Source of the DNA: Diadophis punctatus similis | Lineage: Eukaryota > Chordata > Lepidosauria > Squamata > Dipsadidae | Length of the DNA: 64,000 nucleotides | Direction: 5' to 3' | Assembly: GCA_023053685.1 (NCBI GenBank) | Contig: JALIGW010000059.1 | Location: 1,302,001-1,366,000, forward strand | Part shown: positions 41,501 to 53,509 of the stretch, one piece after another | How the letters are laid out: every line of letters starts with the position of its first letter | Position numbering within the stretch: the first letter of the stretch is position 1 | Notes under the pieces: generated by a model | Databases searched by the model: none | What the model saw: only the letters and a program-made list of their open reading frames with translations | Told to the model about the DNA's origin: nothing | Program-made: the position numbers and the translations under genes

Positions 41501-43721
41501 GTTTCTCAGAATTTGCCATAGAACTCCATTCAGCCCGAAAACCTCACTTTTGACATAGAGCTCAGAAATGAAAAACAAACACATATCCATGTTCCCCAGG
41601 GTGTGGAAAGCCAAATTACCACACCATTTTCAGGTCCGAGTTTTCCCTGAGGAATTAGCCCAAGCCGTATCTCATAATTTGCCTTAGGACTCAATTATAA
41701 CAGAAAACTTCACTTTTGACACAGAGCTCAGAAATGAAAAAGAAACACAAATTCATGTTCCCTAGACTCTGGAAAGAAAAATCTCACACAATTTTTAGAT
41801 CCGAACTTTCCCTGACGAGTTAGCCCAAGCCTTATCATAGAATTTGCCTTAGAACTCAATTCAGCCAGAAAACTTCCCTTTTGACACAGAGCTCAGAAAT
41901 CAAAAAGAAACACATATCCATGTTCCCCAGGGTATGGAAAGCCGAATTCCCACACCATTTGCAGATCCGAGCTTTCCCTGAGGACTTAGCCCAAGGCGTT
42001 TCTCAGAATTTGCCATAGAACTCAATTCAGCCCGAAAACCTCACTTTTGGCATAGAGCTCAGAAATGAAAAACAAACACATATCCATGTTCCCCAGGGTG
42101 TGGAAAGCCAAATTACCACACTATTTGCAGATCCGAGCTTTCCCTGAGGACTTAGCCCAAGGCGTTTCTCAGAATTTGCCATAGAACTCAATTCAGCCCA
42201 AAAACCTCACTTTTGACACAGAGCTCAGAAATGAAAAAGAAACACATATCCATGTTCCCCAGGGTATGGAAAAGCAAATTCCCACACCATTTTCAGATCC
42301 AAGCATTCCCTGAGGAATTAGCCCAAGCCGTATCTCATAAATTGCCTTAGAATTCAATTCAACCAGAAAAGTTCACTTTTGACACAGAGCTCAGAAATGA
42401 AAAAGAAACACATATTCATGTTCCCCAGGGTCTGGAAAGCCAAAATCTCACAAAATTTTCAGATCCAAGCATTCCCTGAGGACTTAGCCCAAGGCGTTTC
42501 TCAGAATTTGCCATAGAACTCAATTCAGCCCGAAAACCTCACTTTTGACATAGAGCTCAGAAATGAAAAACAAACACATATCCATGTTCCCCAGGGTGTG
42601 GAAAGCCAAATTACCACACCATTTTCAGGTCCGAGTTTTCCCTGAGGAATTAGCCCAAGCCGTATCTCATAATTTGCCTTAGGACTCAATTATAACAGAA
42701 AACTTCACTTTTGACACAGAGCTCAGAAATGAAAAAGAAACACATATTCATGTTCTCCAGGGTCTGGAAAGCCGAATTCTGACACCATTTTCAGATCCGA
42801 GCTTTCCCTGATGAGTTAGCCCAAGGCGTTTCTCAGAATTTGCCATAGAACTCAATTCAGCCCGAAAACCTCACTTTTGACACAGAGCTCAGAAATGAAA
42901 AAGAGACACATATTCCTGTTCCCTAGGGTTCGGAAAGCCAAATTTTCACACCATATTCAGATCCGAGTTTTCCCTGAGTTGTTAGCCCAAGGCGTATCAT
43001 AGAATTTACTTTAAGACTCAATTCACCCCGAAAACCTCACTGTTGACACAGAGCTCAGAAATGAAAAAGAAACACAAATTCATGTTCCCTAGACTCTGGA
43101 AAGAAAAATCTCACACAATTTTTAGATCCGAACTTTCCCTGACGAGTTAGCCCAAGCCTTATCATAGAATTTGCCTTAGAACTCAATTCAGCCCGAAAAC
43201 CTCACTTTTGACACAGAGCTCAGAAATCAAAAAGAAATGCATATCCATGTTCCCCAGGGTATGGAAAAGCAAATTCCCACACCATTTTCAGATCCAAGCA
43301 TTCCCTGAGGAATTAGCCCAAGCCGTATCTTATAAATTGCCTTAGAATTCAATTCAACCAGAAAAGTTCACTTTTGACACAGAGCTCAGAAATGAAAAAG
43401 AAACACATATTCATGTTCCCCAGGGTCTGGAAAGCCAAAATCTCACAAAATTTTCAGATCCAAGCATTCCCTGAGGACTTAGCCCAAGGCGTTTCTCAGA
43501 ATTTGCCAAAGAACTCAATTCAGCCCGAAAACCTCACTTTTGACATAGAGCTCAGAAATGAAAAACAAACACATATCCATGTTCCCCAGGGTCTGGAAAG
43601 GGAAAATCTCACAAAATTTTCAGATCCAAGCATTCCCTGAGGAATTAGCCCAAGCCGTATCATAGAATTTACCTTACGACTCAATTCAGCCCGAAAACCT
43701 CTCTTTTGACACAGAGCTCAG
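38406..43721 (+). repeat. 2658-bp (16-monomer) tandem pair
   Basis: The units are 38406-41063 and 41064-43721. Tb monomers at 38572 and 41230 are 2658 bp apart, as are the tggaaaggga marks at 40936 and 43594. Both copies carry the same private change, aatttgccaaagaactc in place of aatttgccatagaactc (near 40850 and 43508), so the variant predates the duplication. Confidence 0.9.
38572..41229 (+). repeat. Array interval 8, 2658 bp (16 monomers)
   Basis: This Tb-led block is one period of the 2658-bp tandem pair. Monomer types include the diverged 165-bp caaattcatgttccctag type twice (near 39090 and 40410), the ttggcatag type, and the gagacacat type near 40247. Confidence 0.88.
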
Positions 43722-46700
43722 AAATAAAAAAGAAACACATATCCATGTTCCCCAGGGTATGGAAAGCCGAATTCCCACACCATTTGCAGATCTGAGCTTT
43801 CCCTGAGGACTTAGCCCAAGGCGTTTCTCAGAATTTGCCATAGAACTCAATTCAGCCCGAAAACCTCACTTTTGACATAGAGCTCAGAAATGAAAAAGAA
43901 ACACATATCCATGTTCCCCAGGGTGTGGAAAGCCAAATTACCACACCATTTTCAGGTCCGAGTTTTCCCTGAGGAATTAGCCCAAGCCGTATCTCATAAT
44001 TTGCCTTAGGACTCAATTATAACAGAAAACTTCACTTTTGACACATAGCTCAGAAATGAAAAAGTAACACATATTCATGTTCTCCAGGGTCTGGAAAGCT
44101 GAATTCTCACACCATTTTCAGATCTGAGCTTTCCCTGCGGAGTTAGCCCAAGCCGTATCTCATAATTTGCCTTAGGATTCAATTCAACCAGAAAACTTCA
44201 CTTTTGACACAGAGCTCAGAAATGAAAAAGAAACACATATTCATGTTCCCCAGGGTCTGGAAAGCCAAAATCTCACAAAATTTTCAGATCCAAGCATTCC
44301 CTGAGGAATTAGCCCAAGCCGTATCATAGAATTTACCTTACGACTCAATTCAGCCCGAAAACCTCTCTTTTGACACAGAGCTCAGAAATCAAAAAGAAAC
44401 ACATATCCATGTTCCCCAGGGTATGGAAAGCCGAATTCCCACACCATTTGCAGATCTGAGCTTTCCCTGAGGACTTAGCCCAAGGCGTTTCTCAGAATTT
44501 GCCTTAGAACTCAATTCAGCCAGAAAACTTCCCTTTTGACACAGAGCTCAGAAATGAAAAAGAAACACATATTCATGTTCCCAGGGTCTGGAAAGCCAAA
44601 TTCTCACACCATTTTCAGATCCGAGCTTTCCCTGAGGAATTAGCCCAAGGCGTTTCTCAGAATTTGCCTTAGGATTCAATTCAACCAGAAAAGTTCACTT
44701 TTGACACAGAGCTCAGAAATGAAAAAGAAACACATATTCATGTTCCCCAGGGTCTGGAAAGCCAAAATCTCACAAAATTTTCAGATCCAAGCATTCCCTG
44801 AGGACTTAGCCCAAGGCGTTTCTCAGAATTTGCCATAGAACTCAATTCAGTCCGAAAACCTCACTTTTGACATAGAGCTCAGAAATGAAAAACAAACACA
44901 TATCCATGTTCCCCAGGGTGTGGAAAGCCAAATTACCACACCATTTTCACGTCCGAGTTTTCCCTGAGGAATTAGCCCAAGCCGTATCTCATAATTTGCC
45001 TTAGGACTCAATTATAACAGAAAACTTCACTTTTGACACAGAGCTCAGAAATGAAAAAGAAACACATATTCGTGTTCTCCAGGGTCTGGAAAGCCGAATT
45101 CTGACACCATTTTCAGATCCGAGCTTTCCCTGAGGAGTTAGCCCAAGGCGTATCATAGAATTTACTTTAAGACTCAATTCACCCCGATAACCTCACTGTT
45201 GACACAGAGCTCAGAAATGAAAAAGAAACACATATTCATGTTCCCCAGGGTCTGGAAAGCCAAAATCTCACAAAATTTTCAGATCCAAGCATTCCCTGAG
45301 GAATTAGCCCAAGCCGTATCATAGAATTTACCTTACGACTCAATTCAGCCCGAAAACCTCTCTTTTGACACAGAGCTCAGAAATCAAAAAGAAACACATA
45401 TCCATGTTCCCCAGGGTATGGAAAGCCGAATTCCCACACCATTTTCAGATCCGAGCTTTCCCTGAGAACTTAGCCCAAGGCGTTTCTCAGAATTTGCCAT
45501 AGAACTCAATTCAGCCCGAAAACCTCACTTTTGACATAGAGCTCAGAAATGAAAAACAAACACATATCCATGTTCCCCAGGGTGTGGAAAGCCAAATTAC
45601 CACACCATTTTCAGGTCCGAGTTTTCCCTGAGGAATTAGCCCAAGCCGTATCTCATAATTTGCCTTAGGACTCAATTATAACAGAAAACTTCACTTTTGA
45701 CACAGAGCTCAGAAATGAAAAAGAAACACATATTCATGTTCTCCAGGGTCTGGAAAGCCGAATTCTGACACCATTTTCAGATCCGAGCTTTCCCTGAGGA
45801 GTTAGCCCGAGGCGTATCATAGAATTTACTTTAAGACTCAATTCACCCCGAAAACCTCACTGTTGACACAGAGCTCAGAAATGAAAAAGAAACACAAATT
45901 CATGTTCCCTAGACTCTGGAAAGAAAAATCTCACACAATTTTTAGATCCGAACTTTCCCTGACGAGTTAGCCCAAGCCTTATCATAGAATTTGCCTTAGA
46001 ACTCAATTCAGCCAGAAAACTTCCCTTTTGACACAGAGCTCAGAAATGAAAAAGAAACACATATTCATGTTCCCAGGGTCTGGAAAGCCAAATTCCCACA
46101 CCATTTGCCGATCCGAGCATTCCCTGAGGAATTAGCCCAAGCCGTATCATAGAATTTACCTTACGACTCAATTCAGCCTGAAAACCTCACTTTTGACACA
46201 GAGCTGAGAAATGAAAAAGAAACACATATCCATGTTCCCCAGGGTATGGAAAGCCAAAATCTCACACCATTTTCAGATCCAAGCATTCCCTGAGGAATTA
46301 GCCCAAGCCGTATCTCATAATTTGCCATAGAACTCAATTCAGCCCGAAAACCTCACTTTTGACACAGAGCTCAGAAATGAAAAAGAAACACATATTCCTG
46401 TTCCCTAGGGTTCGGAAAGCCAAATTTTCACACCATATTCAGATCCGAGCTTTCCCTGAGGAGTTAGCCCAAGCCTTATCATAGAATTTGCCTTTGGACT
46501 CAATTCAGCCCGAAAACCTCACTTTTGACACAGAGCTCAGAAATGAAAAAGAAACACATATCCATGTTCCCCAGGGTATGGAAAAGCAAATTCCCACACC
46601 ATTTTCAGATCCAAGCATTCCCTGAGGAATTAGCCCAAGCCGTATCTCATAATTTGCCTTAGGATTCAATTCAACCAGAAAAGTTCACTTTTGACACAGA

Positions 46701-49689
46701 GGTCAGAAATGAAAAAGAAACACATATTCATGTTCCCCAGGGTCTGGAAAGCCAAAATCTCACACCATTTTCAGGTCCGAGTTTTCCCTGAGGAATTAGC
46801 CCAAGCCGTATCTCATAATTTGCCTTAGGACTCAATTATAACAGAAAACTTCACTTTTGACACAGAGCTCAGAAATGAAAAAGAAACACATATTCATGTT
46901 CTCCAGGGTCTGGAAAGCCGAATTCTGACACCATTTTCAGATCCGAGCTTTCCCTGAGGAGTTAGCCCAAGGCGTTTCTCAGAATTTGCCATAGAACTCA
47001 ATTCAGCCCGAAAACCTCACTTTTGACACAGAGCTCAGAAATGAAAAAGAAACACATATTCCTGTTCCCTAGGGTTCGGAAAGCCAAATTTTCACACCAT
47101 ATTCAGATCCGAGTTTTCCCCGAGTTGTTAGCCCAAGGCGTATCAAAGAATTTACTTTAAGACTCAATTCACCCCGAAAACCTCACTGTTGACACAGAGC
47201 TCAGAAATGAAAAAGAAACACAAATTCATGTTCCCTAGACTCTGGAAAGAAAAATCTCACACAATTTTTAGATCCGAACTTTCCCTGACGAGTTAGCCCA
47301 AGCCTTATCATAGAATTTGCCTTAGAACTCAATTCAGCCCGAAAACCTCACTTTTGACATAGAGCTCAGAAATGAAAAACAAACACATATCCATGTTCCC
47401 CAGGGTGTGGAAAGCCAAATTACCACACCATTTTCAGGTCCGAGTTTTCCCTGAGGAATTAGCCCAAGCCGTATCTCATAATTTGCCTTAGGACTCAATT
47501 ATAACAGAAAACTTCACTTTTGACACAGAGCTCAGAAATGAAAAAGAAACACATATTCATGTTCTCCAGGGTCTGGAAAGCCGAATTCTGACACCATTTT
47601 CAGATCCGAGCTTTCCCTGAGGAGTTAGCCCAAGGCGTATCATAGAATTTACTTTAAGACTCAATTCACCCCGAAAACCTCACTGTTGACACAGAGCTCA
47701 GAAATGAAAAAGAAACACAAATTCATGTTCCCTAGACTCTGGAAAGAAAAATCTCACACAATTTTTAGATCCGAACTTTCCCTGACGAGTTAGCCCAAGC
47801 CTTATCATAGAATTTGCCTTAGAACTCAATTCAGCCCGAAAACCTCACTTTTGACATAGAGCTCAGAAATGAAAAACAAACACATATCCATGTTCCCCAG
47901 GGTGTGGAAAGCCAAATTACCACACCATTTTCAGGTCCGAGTTTTCCCTGAGGAATTAGCCCAAGCCGTATCTCATAATTTGCCTTAGGACTCAATTATA
48001 ACAGAAAACTTCACTTTTGACACAGAGCTCAGAAATGAAAAAGAAACACATATTCATGTTCTCCAGGGTCTGGAAAGACGAATTCTGTCACCATTTTCAG
48101 ATCCGAGCTTTCCCTGAGGAGTTAGCCCAAGGCGTATCATAGAATTTACTTTAAGACTCAATTCACCCCGAAAACCTCACTGTTGACACAGAGCTCAGAA
48201 ATGAAAAAGAAACACAAATTCATGTTCCCTAGACTCTGGAAAGAAAAATCTCACACAATTTTTAGATCCGAACTTTCCCTGACGAGTTAGCCCAAGCCTT
48301 ATCATAGAATTTGCCTTAGAACTCAATTCAGCCAGAAAACTTCCCTTTTGACACAGAGCTCAGAAATGAAAAAGAAACACATATTCATGTTCCCAGGGTC
48401 TGGAAAGCCAAATTCCCACACCATTTGCCGATCCGAGCATTCCCTGAGGAATTTGCCCAAGCCGTATCATAGAATTTACCTTACGACTCAATTCAGCCCG
48501 AAAACTTCACTTTTGACACAGAGCTCAGAAATGAAAAAGAAACACATATCCATGTTCCCCAGGGTCTGGAAAGCCAAAATCTCACAAAATTTTCAGATCC
48601 AAGCATTCCCTGAGGAACTAGCCCAAGCCGTATCATAGAATTTACCTTACGACTCAATTCAGCCCAAAAACCTCACTTTTGACACAGAGCTCATAAATGA
48701 AAAAGAAACACATATCCATGTTCCCCAGGGTATGGAAAAGCAAATTCCCACACCATTTTCAGATCCAAGCATTCCCTGAGGAATTAGCCCAAGCCGTATC
48801 TCATAATTTGCCTTAGGATTCAATTCAACCAGAAAAGTTCACTTTTGACACAGAGCTCAGAAATGAAAAAGAAACACATATTCATGTTCCCTAGGGTTCG
48901 GAAAGCCAAATTTTCACAAAATTTTCAGATCCAAGCATTCCCTGAGGAATTAGCCCAAGCAGTATCATAGAATTTACCTTACGACTCAATTCAGCCTGAA
49001 AACCTCACTTTTGACACAGAGCTGAGAAATGAAAAAGAAACACATATCCATGTTCCCCAGGGTCTGGAAAGCCAAAATCTCACACCATTTTCAGATCCAA
49101 GCATTCCCTGAGGAATTAGCCCAAGCCGTATCATAGAATTTACCTTACGACTCAATTGAGCCTGAAAACCTCACTTTTGACACAGAGCTCAGAAATGAAA
49201 AAGAAACACAAATTCATGTTCCCTAGACTCTGGAAAGAAAAATCTCACACAATTTTTAGATCCGAACTTTCCCTGACGAGTTAGCCCAAGCCTTATCATA
49301 GAATTTGCCTTAGAACTCAATTCAGCCCGAAAACCTCACTTTTGACATAGAGCTCAGAAATGAAAAAGAAATACATATTCATGTTCCCTACGGTCGGGAA
49401 AGCCAAATTTTCACACCATTTTCAGATCCGAGCATTCCCTGAGGAATTAGCCCAAGCCGTATCATAGAATTTACCTTACGACTCAATTCAGCCCGAAAAC
49501 CTCACTTTTGACACAGAACTCAGAAATGAAAAAGAAACACATATCCATGTTCCCCAGGGTATGGAAAACCGAATTCCCACACCATTTGCAGATCCGAGCA
49601 TTCCCTGATGAATTAGCCCAAGCCGTATCATAGAATTTACCTTACGACTCAATTCAGCCCGAAAACCTCATTTTTGACACAGAGCTCAG
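41230..49689 (+). repeat. Array interval 9, 8460 bp (51 monomers)
   Basis: The last Tb starts at 41230. The first 2.5 kb repeats interval 8. From about 43553 the interval enters the module marked by taacacat and ttcccaggg, which is shared with 23.3, 31.8, 53.7 and 61.6 kb. From about 46 kb the monomer order becomes less regular, with many hybrid monomers and a three-monomer unit of 497 bp repeated at 47219, 47716 and 48213. Confidence 0.88.
47219..48350 (+). repeat. 497-bp (3-monomer) unit, repeated in tandem
   Basis: The diverged caaattcatgttccctag monomer recurs at 47219, 47716 and 48213. Between recurrences lie a ggtgtgg monomer and a ttctccagggtctgg monomer. The corresponding place near 57.5-58.0 kb has one fewer unit, which accounts for the 10284-to-9787 change in shift. 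Confidence 0.88.
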
Positions 49690-52600
49690 AAATGAAAAAG
49701 AAACACATACAGTATTCCTGTTCCCTAGGGTCTGGAAAGCCAAATTCTCACACCATTTTCAGATCCGAGCTTTCCCTGAGGAGTTAGCCAAAGGCCTATT
49801 TCAGAATTTGCCATAGAAATCAATTCAGCCAGAAACTTCACTTTTGACACAGAGGTCAGAAATGAAAAAGAAACATATCCATGTTCCCCAGGGTGTGGAA
49901 AGCCAAATTACCACACTATTTTCAGGTCCTAGTTTTCCCTGAGGAATTAGCCAAAGCCGTATCTCATAATTTGCCTTAGGATTCAATTCAACCAGAAAAG
50001 TTCACTTTTGACACAGAGCTCAGAAATGAAAAAGAAACACATATTCATGTTCCCCAGGGTCTGGAAAGCCAAAATCTCACAAAATTTTCAGATCCAAGCA
50101 TTCCCTGAGGAATTAGCCCAAGCCGTATCATAGAATTTACCTTACGACTCAATTCAGCCCGAAAACCTCTCTTTTGACACAGAGCTCAGAAATCAAAAAG
50201 AAACACATATCCATGTTCCCCAGGGTATGGAAAGCCGAATTCCCACACCATTTGCAGATCCGAGCTTTCCCTGAGGACTTAGCCCAAGGCGTTTCTCAGA
50301 ATTTGCCATAGAACTCCATTCAGCCCGAAAACCTCACTTTTGACATAGAGCTCAGAAATGAAAAACAAACACATATCCATGTTCCCCAGGGTGTGGAAAG
50401 CCAAATTACCACACCATTTTCAGGTCCGAGTTTTCCCTGAGGAATTAGCCCAAGCCTTATCATAGAATTTGCCTTAGAACTCAATTCAGCCAGAAAACTT
50501 CACTTTTGACACAGAGCTCAGAAATGAAAAAGAAACTCATATTCATGTTCCCAGGGTCTGGAAAGCCAAATTCCCACACCATTTGCCGATCCGAGCATTC
50601 CCTGAGGAATTTGCCCAAGCCGTATCATAGAATTTACCTTACGACTCAATTCAGCCCGAAAACCTCACTTTTGACACAGAGCTCAGAAATGAAAAAGAAA
50701 CACATATCCATGTTCCCCAGGGTCTGGAAAGCCAAAATCTCACAAAATTTTCAGATCCAAGCATTCCCTGAGGAATTAGCCCAAGCCGTATCATAGAATT
50801 TACCTTACGACTCAATTCAGCCCAAAAACCTCACTTTTGACACAGAGCTCATAAATGAAAAAGAAACACATATCCATGTTCCCCAGGGTATGGAAAAGCA
50901 AATTCCCACACCATTTTCAGATCCAAGCATTCCCTGAGGAATTAGCCCAAGCCGTATCTCATAATTTGCCTTAGGATTCAATTCAACCAGAAAAGTTCAC
51001 TTTTGACACAGATATCAGAAATGAAAAAGAAACACATATTCATGTTCCCCAGGGTCTGGAAAGCCAAAATCTCACAAAATTTTCAGATCCAAGCATTCCC
51101 TGAGGAATTAGCCCAAGCCGTATCATAGAATTTACCTTACGACTCAATTCAGTCTGAAAACCTCACTTTTGACACAGAGCTGAGAAATGAAAAAGAAACA
51201 CATATCCATGTTCCCCAGGGTATGGAAAGCCAAAATCTCACACCATTTTCAGATCCAAGCATTCCCTGAGGAATTAGCCCAAGCCGTATCTCATAATTTG
51301 CCTTAGGATTCAATTCAACCAGAAAAGTTCACTTTTGACACAGAGCTCAGAAATGAAATAGAAACACATATTCATGTTCCCCAGGGTCTGGAAAGCCAAA
51401 ATCTCACAAAATTTTCAGATCCAAGCATTCCCTGAGGAATTAACCCAAGCCGTATCATAGAATTTACCTTACGACTCAATTGAGCCTGAAAACCTCACTT
51501 TTGACACAGAGCTCAGAAATGAAAAAGAAACACATATCCATGTTCCGCAGGGTATGGGAAGCCGAATTCTGACACCATTTTCAGATCCGAGCTTTCCCTG
51601 AGGACTTAGCCCAAGGCTTTTCTCAGAATTTGCCATAGAACTCAATTCAGCCCGAAAACCTCACTTTTGACACAGAGCTCAGAAATGAAAAAGAAACACA
51701 TATTCCTGTTCCCTAGGGTTCATAAAGCCAAATTTTCACACCATATTCAGATCCGAGTTTTCCCTGAGTTGTTAGCCCAAGGCGTATCATAGAATTTACT
51801 TTAAGACTCAATTCACCCCGAAAACCTCACTGTTGACACAGAGCTCAGAAATGAAAAAGAAACACAAATTCATGTTCCGCAGGGTATGGAAAGCCGAATT
51901 CTGACACCATTTTCAGATCCGAGCTTTCCCTGAGGAGTTAGCCCAAGCCGTATCATAGAATTTACCTTACGACTCAATTGAGCCTGAAAACCTCACTTTT
52001 GACACAGAGCTCAGAAATGAAAAAGAAACACATATCCATGTTCCCTAGACTCTGGAAAGAAAAATCTCACACAATTTTTAGATCCGAACTTTCCCTGACG
52101 AGTTAGCCCAAGCCTTATCTCAGAATTTGCCTTGGGACTCAATTCAGCCAGAAAACTTCACTTTTGACACAGAGCTCAGAAATGAAAAAGAAACACATAG
52201 CCATGATCCCCAGGGTGTGGAGAGACAAAATTTCACACAATTTTCAGATCCAAGCTTTCCCTGAGGAGTTAGCCAAAGGCCTATCTCAGAATTTGCCATA
52301 GAAATCAATTCAGCCAGAAACTTCACTTTTGACACAGAGCTCAGAAATGAAAAAGAAACACATATCCATGTTCCCCAGGGTGTGAAAGCCAAATTACCAC
52401 ACTATTTTCAGGTCCTAGTTTTCCCTGAGGAATTAGCCAAAGCCGTATCTCATAATTTGCCTTAGGACTCAATTCAGCCAGAAAACTTCACTCTTGACAC
52501 AGAGCTCAGAAATGAAAAAGAAATACATATTCATGTTCCCTACGGTCGGGAAAGCCAAATTTTCACACCATTTTCAGATCCGAGCATTCCCTGAGGAATT

Positions 52601-53339
52601 AGCCCAAGCCGTATCATAGAATTTACCTTACGACTCAATTCAGCCCGAAAACCTCACTATTGACACAGAGCTCAGAAATGAAAAAGAAACACATATCCAT
52701 GTTCCCCAGGGTATGGAAAGCCAAATTCTCACACCATTTTCAGATCCGAGCTTTCCCTGTGGAGTTAGCACAAGCCGTATCTCATAATTTGCCTTAGGAT
52801 TCAATTCAACCAGAAAACTTCACTTTTGACACAGAGCTCAGAAATGAAAAAGAAACACATATTCATGTTCCCCAGGGTCTGGAAAGCCAAAATCTCACAA
52901 AATTTTCAGATCCAAGCATTCCCTGAGGAATTAGCCCAAGCCGTATCATAGAATTTACGTTACGACTCAATTCAGCCCAAAAACCTCACTTTTGACACAG
53001 AGCTCAGAAATGAAAAAGAAACACATATCCATGTTCCCCAGGGTATGGAAAGGCAAATTCCCACACCATTTTCAGATCCGAGCAATCCCTGAGGAATTAG
53101 CCCAAGCCGTATCATAGAATTTACCTTACGACTCAATTCAGCCCGAAAACCTCACTTTTGACACAAAGCTCAGAAATGAAAAAGAAACACATATCCATGT
53201 TCCCCAGGGTATGGAAAACCGAATTCCCACACCATTTGCAGATCCGAGCATTGCCTGATGAATTAGCCCAAGCCGTATCATAGAATTTACCTTACGACTC
53301 AATTCAGCCCGAAAACCTCACTTTTGACACAGAGCTCAG
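49690..53339 (+). repeat. Array interval 10, 3650 bp (22 monomers), irregular
   Basis: The first Tc monomer starts at 49690. A 2158-bp shift links about 48.3-48.9 kb to 50.5-51.0 kb: the agctcataaatg variant is at 48688 and 50846. From about 50.8 to 52.5 kb private changes are frequent: gatatcag near 51011, gaaatagaaac near 51354, ttccgcaggg near 51545 and 51877, ttcataaagcc near 51719, and gccatgatccccaggg near 52200. From 52511 onward it matches 59146 onward at a shift of 6635. Confidence 0.85.
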
Positions 53340-53509
53340 AAATGAAAAAGAAACACATACAGTATTCCTGTTCCCTAGGGTCTGGAAAGCCAAATTCTCA
53401 CACCATTTTCAGATCCGAGCTTTCCCTGAGGAGATAGCCAAAGGCCTATCTCAGAATTTGCCATAGAAATCAATTCAGCCAGAAACTTCACTTTTGACAC
53501 AGAGGTCAG
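53340..53509 (+). repeat. Tc monomer: 170 bp, ggagatagcc variant
   Basis: The Tc group has four copies (49690, 53340, 59975, 60973). It resembles Tb but reads tatctcagaa or tatttcagaa. The last three copies carry ggagatagcc. Each is followed by a 164-bp monomer that lost two bases in aaagaaacatatcc and one in the preceding agaaacttc register. It is found only in the right part of the window. Confidence 0.88.

Noticed and set aside
48348..48638. Plus-strand open frames of 88-96 codons here and at 4987, 40716, 43374, 50506 and 58135
   Set aside because: They read the same repeat in two frames across a monomer border and depend on one-base deletions or a lost stop. There is no sign of coding selection.
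50800..52510. Possible mobile-element insertion in the irregular patch
   Set aside because: The 166-bp ladder and monomer landmarks continue through it. No foreign sequence, target-site duplication or terminal repeat is visible.
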